44,766 nt of DNA from Candidatus Thalassarchaeaceae archaeon (GTDB lineage: Archaea; Thermoplasmatota; Poseidoniia; Poseidoniales; Thalassarchaeaceae): assembly GCA_023700245.1 (NCBI GenBank), contig JAJPRE010000011.1, positions 1 to 44,766 on the forward strand, in the 5' to 3' direction. The notes beneath the pieces are model-generated. The model worked only from the letters and a program-made list of their open reading frames with translations. It had not been told where the DNA came from and did not search any database. The position numbers and the translations under genes are program-made. This document shows, in pieces, positions 23,126 through 29,944 of the stretch. The stretch's first letter is position 1, and each line of letters starts with the position of its first letter.

Positions 23126-24231
23126 TGAAAGCGGTAATTGCATTTAGTGGGGGCATGGATTCAACTGCCCTACTGATAAATATGCTAAATAATAATTATA
23201 ATGTAACATGTATTTCTTTTGATTATGGTCAAAAACATAAGATAGAATTAGAGAGGGCTAAGTCAAATATAACATATCTAAATTCTATAGGTCACGTCAT
23301 AGATCATAAAATTATTGATATGCGTAATTCCTTTGAAATATTTGACTCAGCATTACTAAATGATGACATAGATATTCCAGAGGGGCATTATGAAGAAGAT
23401 CAAATGAAGGTTACAGTTGTTCCAAATCGTAATGGCATATTTTCTTCAGTATTGTATGGTTATGCAATTTCATTAGTGAATAAATATAATTGTGAAGTTA
23501 AGATTGGACTTGGTGTACATTCCGGAGATCATGCAATATATCCAGATTGTAGGCCAAAATTTTACAAATCTATAAACGAATCTTTCGCATTGGGAAATTG
23601 GAAATCAGAAAATGTTTCATTTTATTTGCCATATATAGAAACAGATAAAAAATATATATTAAATGATATAATGATATCTTGTAAGATATTGAATATAGAT
23701 AGTAATATAATATTAAAAAATACATTAACATCTTATAATCCAGATGATGAAGGTAAATCCAGTGGTAAAAGTGGTTCAGACGTGGAAAGAATTTTAGCAT
23801 TCCATTCCTTAGGATTAGAAGACCCAATACAATATATAAAACCCTGGAAAGAAGTATTACTAGATGCATTGGATACCGAGTTGCGTCATAATGTTACGAG
23901 AGAAAATGGCACGGAAAAGCCTTTTACTGGAAGATATGATAAATTTTATTTGAAAGGACATTATAGATGTTATAATTGTAATAAATTATTATTTACTTCT
24001 GAAATGAAATATAATTCGGGTTGTGGTTGGCCAGCATTTCATTCAGAGCATGATTCTGCTAACATATCAAGAATTATTGATGTAAGCCATGGCATGAAGC
24101 GAGTCGAAGTACGTTGTTCATCGTGTGATTCTCATCTAGGGCATGTTTTTGAAGATGGGCCATCACAATTTGGAGGAGAAAGATACTGCATTAATTCAGT
24201 AAGTTTAGATTTTGAAGAGGAGTTAAAATGA
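23125..24231 (+). CDS. queC: QueC-MsrB fusion: preQ0 synthase-like + methionine sulfoxide reductase B
   Basis: 368 residues, one uninterrupted frame. Residues 1-235 are QueC: PP-loop AFSGGMDSTALL, FDYGQKH, VVPNRNGIFSS, HSGDHAIYPDCRPKF, then TLTSYNPDDEGKSSGKSGSD. In canonical QueC the last region holds four zinc cysteines (TCY...CGxCxxC); here they are Ser203, Ser213, Ser216 and Asp219, so the site is lost. Residues about 245-366 are a full MsrB domain (VTRENGTEKPFTG, GCGWPAF, SHGMKRVEV, HLGHVFEDGP, RYCINS) with zinc pairs C282/C285 and C331/C334 and catalytic C355. QueC normally makes preQ0 from CDG, ATP and ammonia; MsrB reduces methionine-R-sulfoxide. The place between queE and queD supports the preQ0 role. 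The start overlaps the queE stop and the end overlaps queD (ATGA). Confidence 0.92.
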   Translation: MKAVIAFSGGMDSTALLINMLNNNYNVTCISFDYGQKHKIELERAKSNITYLNSIGHVIDHKIIDMRNSFEIFDSALLNDDIDIPEGHYEEDQMKVTVVPNRNGIFSSVLYGYAISLVNKYNCEVKIGLGVHSGDHAIYPDCRPKFYKSINESFALGNWKSENVSFYLPYIETDKKYILNDIMISCKILNIDSNIILKNTLTSYNPDDEGKSSGKSGSDVERILAFHSLGLEDPIQYIKPWKEVLLDALDTELRHNVTRENGTEKPFTGRYDKFYLKGHYRCYNCNKLLFTSEMKYNSGCGWPAFHSEHDSANISRIIDVSHGMKRVEVRCSSCDSHLGHVFEDGPSQFGGERYCINSVSLDFEEELK

Positions 24232-24677
24232 CGACCATAATAAGAAGATTTGTAGAAACTGATACAGGGCATAGAGTCCCAAACCATAAAAGTAAATGTA
24301 GGCATATGCATGGCCATAGATATAGATTTGAATGTGAAATAGAAGGAGATGTGGTATCGAATAGTGGTGTTTCTGAGGAAGGTATGTTAATGGATTTTTC
24401 AGACGTATCTAAAATTCTTAATGAAAAAATACATGATGTAATTGATCATTCATTTATCGTTTATGAAGGCGATAAAGATTGTATTTCCGCTCTAAAAATA
24501 ATGGGAGATTGGCATAGAACTATTATTGTTCCATTTATACCAACTGCAGAAAATTTAGCTAAGTGGGCTTTTGAGCAAGTATTTCCTGAAATAAAAAATA
24601 ATTATGAAAATAAGTTAAAATTAATAGCCATGCATGTCAGAGAGACGCCTAAATCCTTGGCAATTTGGAGACCTTAG
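24228..24677 (+). CDS. queD: 6-carboxy-5,6,7,8-tetrahydropterin synthase (QueD/PTPS)
   Basis: 149 residues of the T-fold PTPS family. Zinc histidines H15 (TGHRVPNH), H28 and H30 (CRHMHGHRY) with catalytic Cys24 in the C-x3-H-G-H motif typical of QueD, then MLMDFSDVSKIL and the acidic PTAENLAKWAFE. It converts dihydroneopterin triphosphate to 6-carboxytetrahydropterin, the substrate of QueE. The start overlaps the queC-msrB stop by 4 bp, completing folE-queE-queC-queD. It ends convergently with trmJ, overlapping by 4 bp. Confidence 0.95.
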   Translation: MTTIIRRFVETDTGHRVPNHKSKCRHMHGHRYRFECEIEGDVVSNSGVSEEGMLMDFSDVSKILNEKIHDVIDHSFIVYEGDKDCISALKIMGDWHRTIIVPFIPTAENLAKWAFEQVFPEIKNNYENKLKLIAMHVRETPKSLAIWRP

Positions 24678-25420
24678 GACTTTTCAAAAGAATCTGCCGA
24701 ATCCTTAATGACTCCAATTAGCCTATGTATCTCATCATTTTTTGGTAAACCACGTATAATTACTCTGAATAGAGTTTCCTCAATACCTTTGCGGGTATGA
24801 TCTTTTGAGGGTAATAATTCTGTTAATCTATTGATTTCAGTTCGTAATTTTAATTTTAATTTTGGATCTAGAAGACGCTCGGACTTATTATGATCCAGTT
24901 TCCTGTACCATACATAACATAATACGGAAACTGCATGGCTCAAGTTCATTATTGGATAACCTTCCCAAGTAGGTATTGAAATAAATAAATCACATTCATT
25001 TAATTCATCATTTAACAATCCTATTCCTTCTGGTCCAAAGACTAGTCCAATCTTACCACCAGTAAGCGAAAGCCGATCAGGTAATTCTTCAGGTTCAATA
25101 AAATGTCTAAATGCAGTTTGTCTCCCAAATTCTCTTTTTCCTGAAGTCCCAACTACCAATGAACAATCATGTGTTGCTGAAGCAATTGTATCGAATGATG
25201 CAGAATTATCCAATACCGATTGTGCGTGTTTGGCCCTATTACGAGTTTCTTCAGACCAGTTAGTATCTCTACCTACGACCCTTAATTCGGATACTCCAAA
25301 ATTTAACATAGCCCTAGCAACTGCACCAATATTTCCATCAAATTGAGGTTTAACCAAGATAATACAAAGTCTATTAGATTTGTTTGGTAAATGAACATCT
25401 AAACGTTCACCCATGCTCAC
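24674..25420 (-). CDS. trmJ: TrmJ-type tRNA 2'-O-methyltransferase (SPOUT)
   Basis: 248 residues; a start at Met3 is equally possible. SPOUT knot methyltransferase with the three motifs of the TrmH/TrmJ family: IILVKPQFDGNIGAVARAML near the N-terminus, GLVFGPEGIGLLNDEL in the middle and SIPTWEGYPIMNLSHAVSV forming the SAM-binding knot. TrmJ methylates the ribose of nucleotide 32 of tRNAs; in archaea position 32 C is usual. The C-terminal ~70 residues (RGIEETLFRVIIRGL) are the family's helical extension. It follows the ribosomal protein genes on the minus strand after 25 bp. Confidence 0.92.
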   Translation of the reverse strand: MSMGERLDVHLPNKSNRLCIILVKPQFDGNIGAVARAMLNFGVSELRVVGRDTNWSEETRNRAKHAQSVLDNSASFDTIASATHDCSLVVGTSGKREFGRQTAFRHFIEPEELPDRLSLTGGKIGLVFGPEGIGLLNDELNECDLFISIPTWEGYPIMNLSHAVSVLCYVWYRKLDHNKSERLLDPKLKLKLRTEINRLTELLPSKDHTRKGIEETLFRVIIRGLPKNDEIHRLIGVIKDSADSFEKS

Positions 25421-25445
25421 TCACTCTAGTAGGAAGTGATGTTAA

Positions 25446-25661
25446 TCAATCAACTCTTCGTTGCTTGTATCTTGTTATGTAACCTGCAATCCAATTTCGC
25501 ATTTTTTTGTTAGTAACTTCTTTACCTTCAGAATTACCTAAATCCGTAAACATAGAAACATAAGTTTTATTATTTTCGAAATCTCCATTAAATTTATCAG
25601 GGTAATCAGCCACTAATCTAAGTGCTCTTATTTTTATAAATGATGGTCTAATATTGCCCAT
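25446..25661 (-). CDS. rps17e: Ribosomal protein eS17
   Basis: 71 residues, the short archaeal form of eS17. It begins MGNIRPSFIKIRALRLV, followed by DKFNGDFENNKTYV and NKKMRNWIAGYITRYKQRR, the conserved blocks of this small-subunit protein. It starts 2 bp after the stop of the eL31 gene, so the two are coupled. Highly basic and without extra domains. Confidence 0.93.
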   Translation of the reverse strand: MGNIRPSFIKIRALRLVADYPDKFNGDFENNKTYVSMFTDLGNSEGKEVTNKKMRNWIAGYITRYKQRRVD

Positions 25662-25663
25662 AA

Positions 25664-25930
25664 TTATTCCTCCAATAATTTTACTTCTAAAATGTTGAAT
25701 CCTTCTTCCCTAGTGCAAACAACTTTGATTTTTCTTGGAGGCTTTTGAGCGCCGCGGGCCCAAATTAACTGATTGATCTCTTCATCAATCCAAACTCTTT
25801 CATTTTCAGTTTTTTTCATATGTTGAGATACATGATTTTTAATCTCTGCGATTGCCCTATTAGCCCTTATAGTTCTAGGTACATTCCAAGCTGCCCTTAA
25901 TGGGATTATTAATTCTCTAACTTCAGCCAT
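25664..25930 (-). CDS. rpl31e: Ribosomal protein eL31
   Basis: 88 residues. VRELIIPLRAAWNVPRTIRA is the conserved N-terminal block (basic residues contacting rRNA), followed by AIAEIKNHVSQHMK and the WARGAQKPPRKIKV block near the end. This protein sits near the exit of the ribosomal tunnel. It lies between eL39 (5 bp gap) and eS17 (2 bp gap). Confidence 0.95.
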   Translation of the reverse strand: MAEVRELIIPLRAAWNVPRTIRANRAIAEIKNHVSQHMKKTENERVWIDEEINQLIWARGAQKPPRKIKVVCTREEGFNILEVKLLEE

Positions 25931-25935
25931 TTAAT

Positions 25936-26091
25936 TCACCTTTGTAATTTAGATCTGCGCCACATATGTCTTTTAGGATGGGTACTAGTATTTCGATTAG
26001 TCCTCAGCATAACCCATACCGGCACACGACGATTTTGGTTTGTGACTTTAATCAAACGCTTCTTTTTTGCATACGGTTTGTTTCTAGCCAC
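25936..26091 (-). CDS. rpl39e: Ribosomal protein eL39 (51 aa)
   Basis: A short gene read directly on the minus strand: GTG start at 26091, 51 codons, TGA. The protein begins (M)[19 protein letters not shown], then [13 protein letters not shown] and the C-terminal [16 protein letters not shown], the eL39 signature (RxVPxWVxxRTxR...RRxWRRxxL). It lines the ribosomal exit tunnel. A GGTGAT Shine-Dalgarno is visible just upstream. It precedes eL31 with a 5-bp gap and follows eS19 with a 12-bp gap. Confidence 0.95.
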   Translation of the reverse strand: MARNKPYAKKKRLIKVTNQNRRVPVWVMLRTNRNTSTHPKRHMWRRSKLQR

Positions 26092-26103
26092 AATATCACC
26101 TCA

Positions 26104-26574
26104 TTAATAGTTTGATAGGCCTGGATACTTTTCTTCCGCTTTGGGCCTCACAGAATGCGCTACATCATTGATTAGTTTGTGCCCTGCGGGAGTTAGTATC
26201 TTCCCGTAATTAACACTACCAGAAGCATTGAATGAACTTTTAATCATACCTGCATCCGTAAGTTGTTGTAGAATTGTTCTTGCTATATTCCTAGATCCTG
26301 CAGCCGCTCTGTTAGGTTTTACTCCCCTATCACGTGGACCTCCAAATTCCTGTGAAATGTGATTAGCCCCTATTGGTCCTTTGAAGGCTACTTTTCTCAA
26401 AATTGCTGCTGCCCTGATACTCCACCAATTATCTTGATTTGGAGGACGTTCTCTGTGTGTGCCCGTTTTTACAAAGGATGCCCACTCTGGTGCAACTATC
26501 GTTTCGATAGTAGAAATATGTTCCACTAAGGCTTCTATTAACATGTCAGCTGGAATATCATTGAATGTCGTCAA
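26104..26574 (-). CDS. rps19e: Ribosomal protein eS19
   Basis: 156 residues. Conserved blocks: IPADMLIEALVEHI, APEWASFVKTGTHRERPP, WWSIRAAAILRKV, FGGPRDRGVKPNRAA, RTILQQLTDAGMI and LTPAGHKLI. Small-subunit protein and first gene of the minus-strand run eS19-eL39-eL31-eS17-trmJ. The start is TTG at 26574; an AGGTGAGG Shine-Dalgarno 2 bp upstream supports it, and the family N-terminus fits. A TATA-like TTAAATAG on the minus strand lies about 35-40 bp upstream. Confidence 0.95.
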   Translation of the reverse strand: MTTFNDIPADMLIEALVEHISTIETIVAPEWASFVKTGTHRERPPNQDNWWSIRAAAILRKVAFKGPIGANHISQEFGGPRDRGVKPNRAAAGSRNIARTILQQLTDAGMIKSSFNASGSVNYGKILTPAGHKLINDVAHSVRPKAEEKYPGLSNY

Positions 26575-26698
26575 AGCCTCACCTATTGTGTCTCGCCGTC
26601 TTAGGGAGTCTATTTAATCGTGATGACTGTTACTGTGCTATTGAATTCTATATTTACATCAAACAAGGATTCAATAAACGGTGTTGTATTCGAGTAAC

Positions 26699-27499
26699 AT
26701 GAAGAAAGCATTGGCCAAGAATCCAAACATGCTTAGAACCATGGTTGGTACGGGATTAGTATTAATTCTTATACTATCCTATGCAGTATATTCCAATACT
26801 ATGGATTCAGAATATTATGGGTATAAAACCAGTAATCAATCTGATTTCGTTGAATTACAAGAAAATGAGGTTGATATGGCTAATTGGTATTTCACAACAA
26901 GGGATGCCATAACATGGATGAATGTTTCAGTTGAAGGAGTTGTAAATGAATCATCAATTTTAGTAATTGAAGCATCCGGAGTAGAATGGTATTACTCACC
27001 TTTTTTAGGGCTAGAGGGTGATGAAATTTTCAATTGTGAAGATGAAGGTTTTTCTGACGTTTCAGAAATTTGTACAAGAGCTTCGGTGCACTCAATTAAA
27101 ATAGAAAACAGTAATTTACAGATTATTAAAGGCAGAGTATCTTTAGGATTACCGATAGAAGGATTAGGTTACCTCCAAAGTGATAATATCAGTAATGCAG
27201 AAGATAGTGCTATCAAATTAATCAATGATGAAAAAAGAACTATTTCCTGGAGTTTTAAGATCATAAGCAATAAAGATGTTATATCAAGTGAGGGGATAAT
27301 AATAGACGTTGAAATTGTTTCTCATGAATTTGTATCTGTTGAAGAATTTAAATTAAATCCTGTCCAAGAATCGATATATAGCTTAGCAACGTTAATTGGA
27401 TGTTTTTTCCTACTTTTATTCATTCCCATGACAATATATTTTTCTGCGATGTACAAATCAAAAAATGATGAGAAAACGAGAATTGAAACGCCAGAGTAA
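26699..27499 (+). CDS. Hypothetical membrane protein with two TM helices
   Basis: 266 residues from ATG 26699 (MKKALAKNPN); the frame is open to 26681. One hydrophobic helix near the N-terminus (about 15-32), a ~185-residue extracytoplasmic acidic domain rich in Ser/Asn/Glu with a possible disulfide pair (FNCEDEGF and EICTRA), and a second helix near the C-terminus (about 227-252), then a short charged cytoplasmic tail. I do not recognise the family. The outside domain looks beta-rich. It is divergent from the ribosomal protein run and convergent with the PqqD-like gene. Confidence 0.7.
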   Translation: MKKALAKNPNMLRTMVGTGLVLILILSYAVYSNTMDSEYYGYKTSNQSDFVELQENEVDMANWYFTTRDAITWMNVSVEGVVNESSILVIEASGVEWYYSPFLGLEGDEIFNCEDEGFSDVSEICTRASVHSIKIENSNLQIIKGRVSLGLPIEGLGYLQSDNISNAEDSAIKLINDEKRTISWSFKIISNKDVISSEGIIIDVEIVSHEFVSVEEFKLNPVQESIYSLATLIGCFFLLLFIPMTIYFSAMYKSKNDEKTRIETPE

Positions 27500-27868
27500 T
27501 TATTTTACGGATTTTTTAATATTCCAATTAATTTCTTCTCCTGGATTTATCATTGTTATTAGTCCTAAATCCAAAAAGGTGATAATTGATTTATTTATCC
27601 TTCCTTCTGCTGGAATTATTTCCTCTTGGAAAAATAAATCCATTTTAGATATTATATTTCCGATGTTATTTGATCCATCCATTAGTATCCATAGGTGAGA
27701 GTTCAGATTATCTAGGGGCCGCTTCAAGGTTTTTGGAGATTTTAGCATCTTTGATAATAAAGACTCAAACCTTGTAAACTTTTTATCATATTCTATAGTA
27801 ACAATATTATCAGAATTGGTGTGCCATAAAACTGGTAACCTCGCAGGAATTAAAGTTTTTGGCATCAT
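27500..27868 (-). CDS. PqqD-like (RiPP recognition element-type) protein
   Basis: 122 residues resembling stand-alone PqqD-family proteins: a basic N-terminus, RLPVLWHTNSDNIVTIEY, an extended linker, then HLWILMDGSNNIGNIISKM and ITFLDLGLITMINPG, the winged-helix pattern in which an L-x-x-x-D-G turn precedes two helices. PqqD domains bind precursor peptides for radical-SAM enzymes, but no precursor or radical-SAM maturase is beside this gene. It starts directly after the stop of the small membrane protein gene, the end of a three-gene overlapping set. A role in peptide modification is not shown. Confidence 0.6.
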   Translation of the reverse strand: MMPKTLIPARLPVLWHTNSDNIVTIEYDKKFTRFESLLSKMLKSPKTLKRPLDNLNSHLWILMDGSNNIGNIISKMDLFFQEEIIPAEGRINKSIITFLDLGLITMINPGEEINWNIKKSVK

Positions 27869-28057
27869 TTAATTACTTCCCATAACCCAAACTAATAATG
27901 CAATCATAGAAGAAACTCCAACCCAAGCAAAATATTTTGCTAATTCTCGCTTATTTGAGATATTTGATGCCCACCAGGTAACCACACTGGACAAGGCTGA
28001 AATAAATAACAAAAATTCTGATCCTCTAGGTAATAGGTCCAGATTATCACCTATCAT
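27869..28057 (-). CDS. Small hypothetical membrane protein (62 aa)
   Basis: 62 residues with two hydrophobic helices (about 14-31 and 41-59) joined by a basic loop (ISNKRELAKY). Not recognised. Its start overlaps the stop of the flavin reductase gene by 4 bp and its stop abuts the start of the PqqD-like gene, so the three are translationally coupled. That coupling is the main evidence that it is real. Confidence 0.6.
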   Translation of the reverse strand: MIGDNLDLLPRGSEFLLFISALSSVVTWWASNISNKRELAKYFAWVGVSSMIALLVWVMGSN

Positions 28058-28596
28058 CTTAATTTTTGGGTATTATTGAATAATGAAGTGCTAAATTCAA
28101 CTAATCTTTTTGAAAGATTTGAATCTAAAATCTTTCCATCATCAGAAAAGGCATTTTTAACATTAGATACTACAAGTTGTTCAGGTATTACCCATCCATG
28201 AATCCACCTAACTACTGTCCTCATATGATTTAGGGTAGTTGTATTTGATTGGCCACCTAATGTGCTTATTAAACCAAAAACTTTACCAGTAGTTTGATCG
28301 AATGATAACCAATCCAATGAATTTTTCATAACCCCACTCATAGTTCCATGATATTCTGGACTAGAAAGAACAAAAGCGTCAGCTGAATCTGCCATACTTT
28401 TGTAAAGTTTTACGTTATCATGATCCCAACATCCATCCTCACCAACAAATGGCAGTGGATTGGCTTTGTTATCCCAAACAATTACTTCAGCACCCATTTC
28501 TTTACATTCTGCAAGTACAAGATCAATCATATGTCCATTTGCAGAATCTAAGTCGTATGATCCACATATTCCCATGATGCGTATTGGGTCTGTCAT
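28054..28596 (-). CDS. NADPH-dependent FMN reductase-like flavoprotein
   Basis: 180 residues from ATG 28596 (MTDPIRIMGICGSY); a TTG at 28614 would add six. Flavodoxin-like fold of the NADPH-dependent FMN reductase family: MGICGSYDLDSANGHMIDL binds the FMN phosphate, VLSSPEYHGTMSGVMKNSLDWL is the diagnostic block, and GLISTLGGQSNT contacts the isoalloxazine. Members reduce FMN, quinones or chromate in the cytoplasm; the substrate here is unknown. First gene of the overlapping set with the small membrane protein and the PqqD-like protein. Confidence 0.88.
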   Translation of the reverse strand: MTDPIRIMGICGSYDLDSANGHMIDLVLAECKEMGAEVIVWDNKANPLPFVGEDGCWDHDNVKLYKSMADSADAFVLSSPEYHGTMSGVMKNSLDWLSFDQTTGKVFGLISTLGGQSNTTTLNHMRTVVRWIHGWVIPEQLVVSNVKNAFSDDGKILDSNLSKRLVEFSTSLFNNTQKLR

Positions 28597-28714
28597 AGCT
28601 AGCGGTAAGGCCAATAATTAATCAATCCTTCATATTAATAATATATTATATCTGAAAAAAATACTATAATCAATATTCAAAAATGCTTATCTCCATTACC
28701 CGTTTGGGACGGTT

Positions 28715-29941
28715 ATGGGTATCGATGATTCAACTCCCTTCTTCGATATTAAAGTAAAATTTGAGGAAGCATTATCATATTATAGATCTAATAATTACAT
28801 GGAAGCATTGAGAATATATAAATTAATTCTAAAGAATGATAGTGATAATATTACTGCATTATATAGCAAAGGTGTAACCTATTCTAAAATGGGAGATTCC
28901 GAACGAGCAATTATGTCTTTTAAAAAATTGAATGAGATATTTCCAAATCATCCACCAACAATAGCTAATTTAGCAGTGTTACTTGAAGAGATAAATATAG
29001 AAGAAGCAGTAGATTTCGCTAATATAGCAGCAATAAGCTATCCCGATTTAGAAACCATAAATAGAATAAGTAAATTATTAGAAAATAATATAATTCAAGA
29101 TGATAGTGGCCCGTTGCTAATATCAAACCCTGTTGTTGAAGAAATTAAGAATTTTCAAGAGTCAGATGATGACTTATTAGATTTGCTTGGCGATTATATT
29201 ACTGAAGAAACAGACGAAGTAAAGGCTCAGAGGTTATTAGATGATGGCGATTTTATTGAATCAGTAAAATTGTGGAAGAAAATTCTTGAGAATAAACCAC
29301 AATCATCTGAAATTTGGTTGGGATTGAGTAATGCATTGATATCTGCAGGTTATTTAGATAAAGGACAACAATGTTTAGAACGAAGTAAAATATTAGCTAC
29401 AGTAGTAGAGGACTCATTTGTAGACGACGATAAAAAAAATGGAGAATTAAATAGTGAAGAAATTGATAGTTCAAGAAGGGCTTCTGAACTTGAAACTGAA
29501 AATACAAAAATCTATAATGATAAAGTTAATATATCTATAGAATGGTATAATAAAGGGACTAACTTTCTCAGCGAAGGAAAGAGTATCGATTCGATATCTT
29601 GTTTTGAGAAAGCAATAGGAGGATGTCCCAAAGAAGAAATAGAACTTCGAGTTAGAAGTCAAAATGGAAGAGGAGATGCTTTGTATAATTTGACTAAATA
29701 TTCTGAAAGCATACTTGCATATCATGCAGCTATATCCTTAGAACCTAATTTATTAACAGGTAGAACCTTGTACAATATGGGCCAATCTTATGCGTTTTTA
29801 GAACTTTATGATGACGGTTTGAAATGCTTTGAGCAAGCAATTAACAGAGGCCTAGAACAAGATGGCATAGAGTTATGTAAAACCCAAATAAATAGATGTA
29901 AAGTATTACTAAGAGAACAAAAGAAAAGGTTATCAAAATAG
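28715..29941 (+). CDS. TPR-repeat protein
   Basis: 408 residues, soluble and acidic. At least two clusters of tetratricopeptide repeats: residues about 10-100 (ALSYYRSNNYMEALRIYKLI, ALYSKGVTYSKMGDSERAIM, PPTIANLAVLLEE) and about 275-400 (EWYNKGTNFLSEGKSIDSIS, GDALYNLTKYSESILAYHAA, LYNMGQSYAFLELYDDGLKC). Between them is a Ser/Asp/Glu-rich linker with one more repeat pair near 170-215. TPRs mediate protein-protein contacts; the partner is unknown. It converges on the molybdopterin oxidoreductase with a 3-bp gap. Confidence 0.85.
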   Translation: MGIDDSTPFFDIKVKFEEALSYYRSNNYMEALRIYKLILKNDSDNITALYSKGVTYSKMGDSERAIMSFKKLNEIFPNHPPTIANLAVLLEEINIEEAVDFANIAAISYPDLETINRISKLLENNIIQDDSGPLLISNPVVEEIKNFQESDDDLLDLLGDYITEETDEVKAQRLLDDGDFIESVKLWKKILENKPQSSEIWLGLSNALISAGYLDKGQQCLERSKILATVVEDSFVDDDKKNGELNSEEIDSSRRASELETENTKIYNDKVNISIEWYNKGTNFLSEGKSIDSISCFEKAIGGCPKEEIELRVRSQNGRGDALYNLTKYSESILAYHAAISLEPNLLTGRTLYNMGQSYAFLELYDDGLKCFEQAINRGLEQDGIELCKTQINRCKVLLREQKKRLSK

Positions 29942-29944
29942 TAT

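Noticed and set aside
23125-24231. QueC-like gene as part of a Qat or type IV CBASS defence system
   Set aside because: QueC-like proteins occur in such systems, but here folE, queE and queD surround it and no cyclase, effector or other defence gene is present.
23125-24231. Frameshift or missing stop joining two genes (queC and msrB)
   Set aside because: The frame is continuous, both domains are complete and the linker is short. No internal ribosome-binding site plus start was seen at the junction. Misassembly cannot be fully excluded from the sequence alone.
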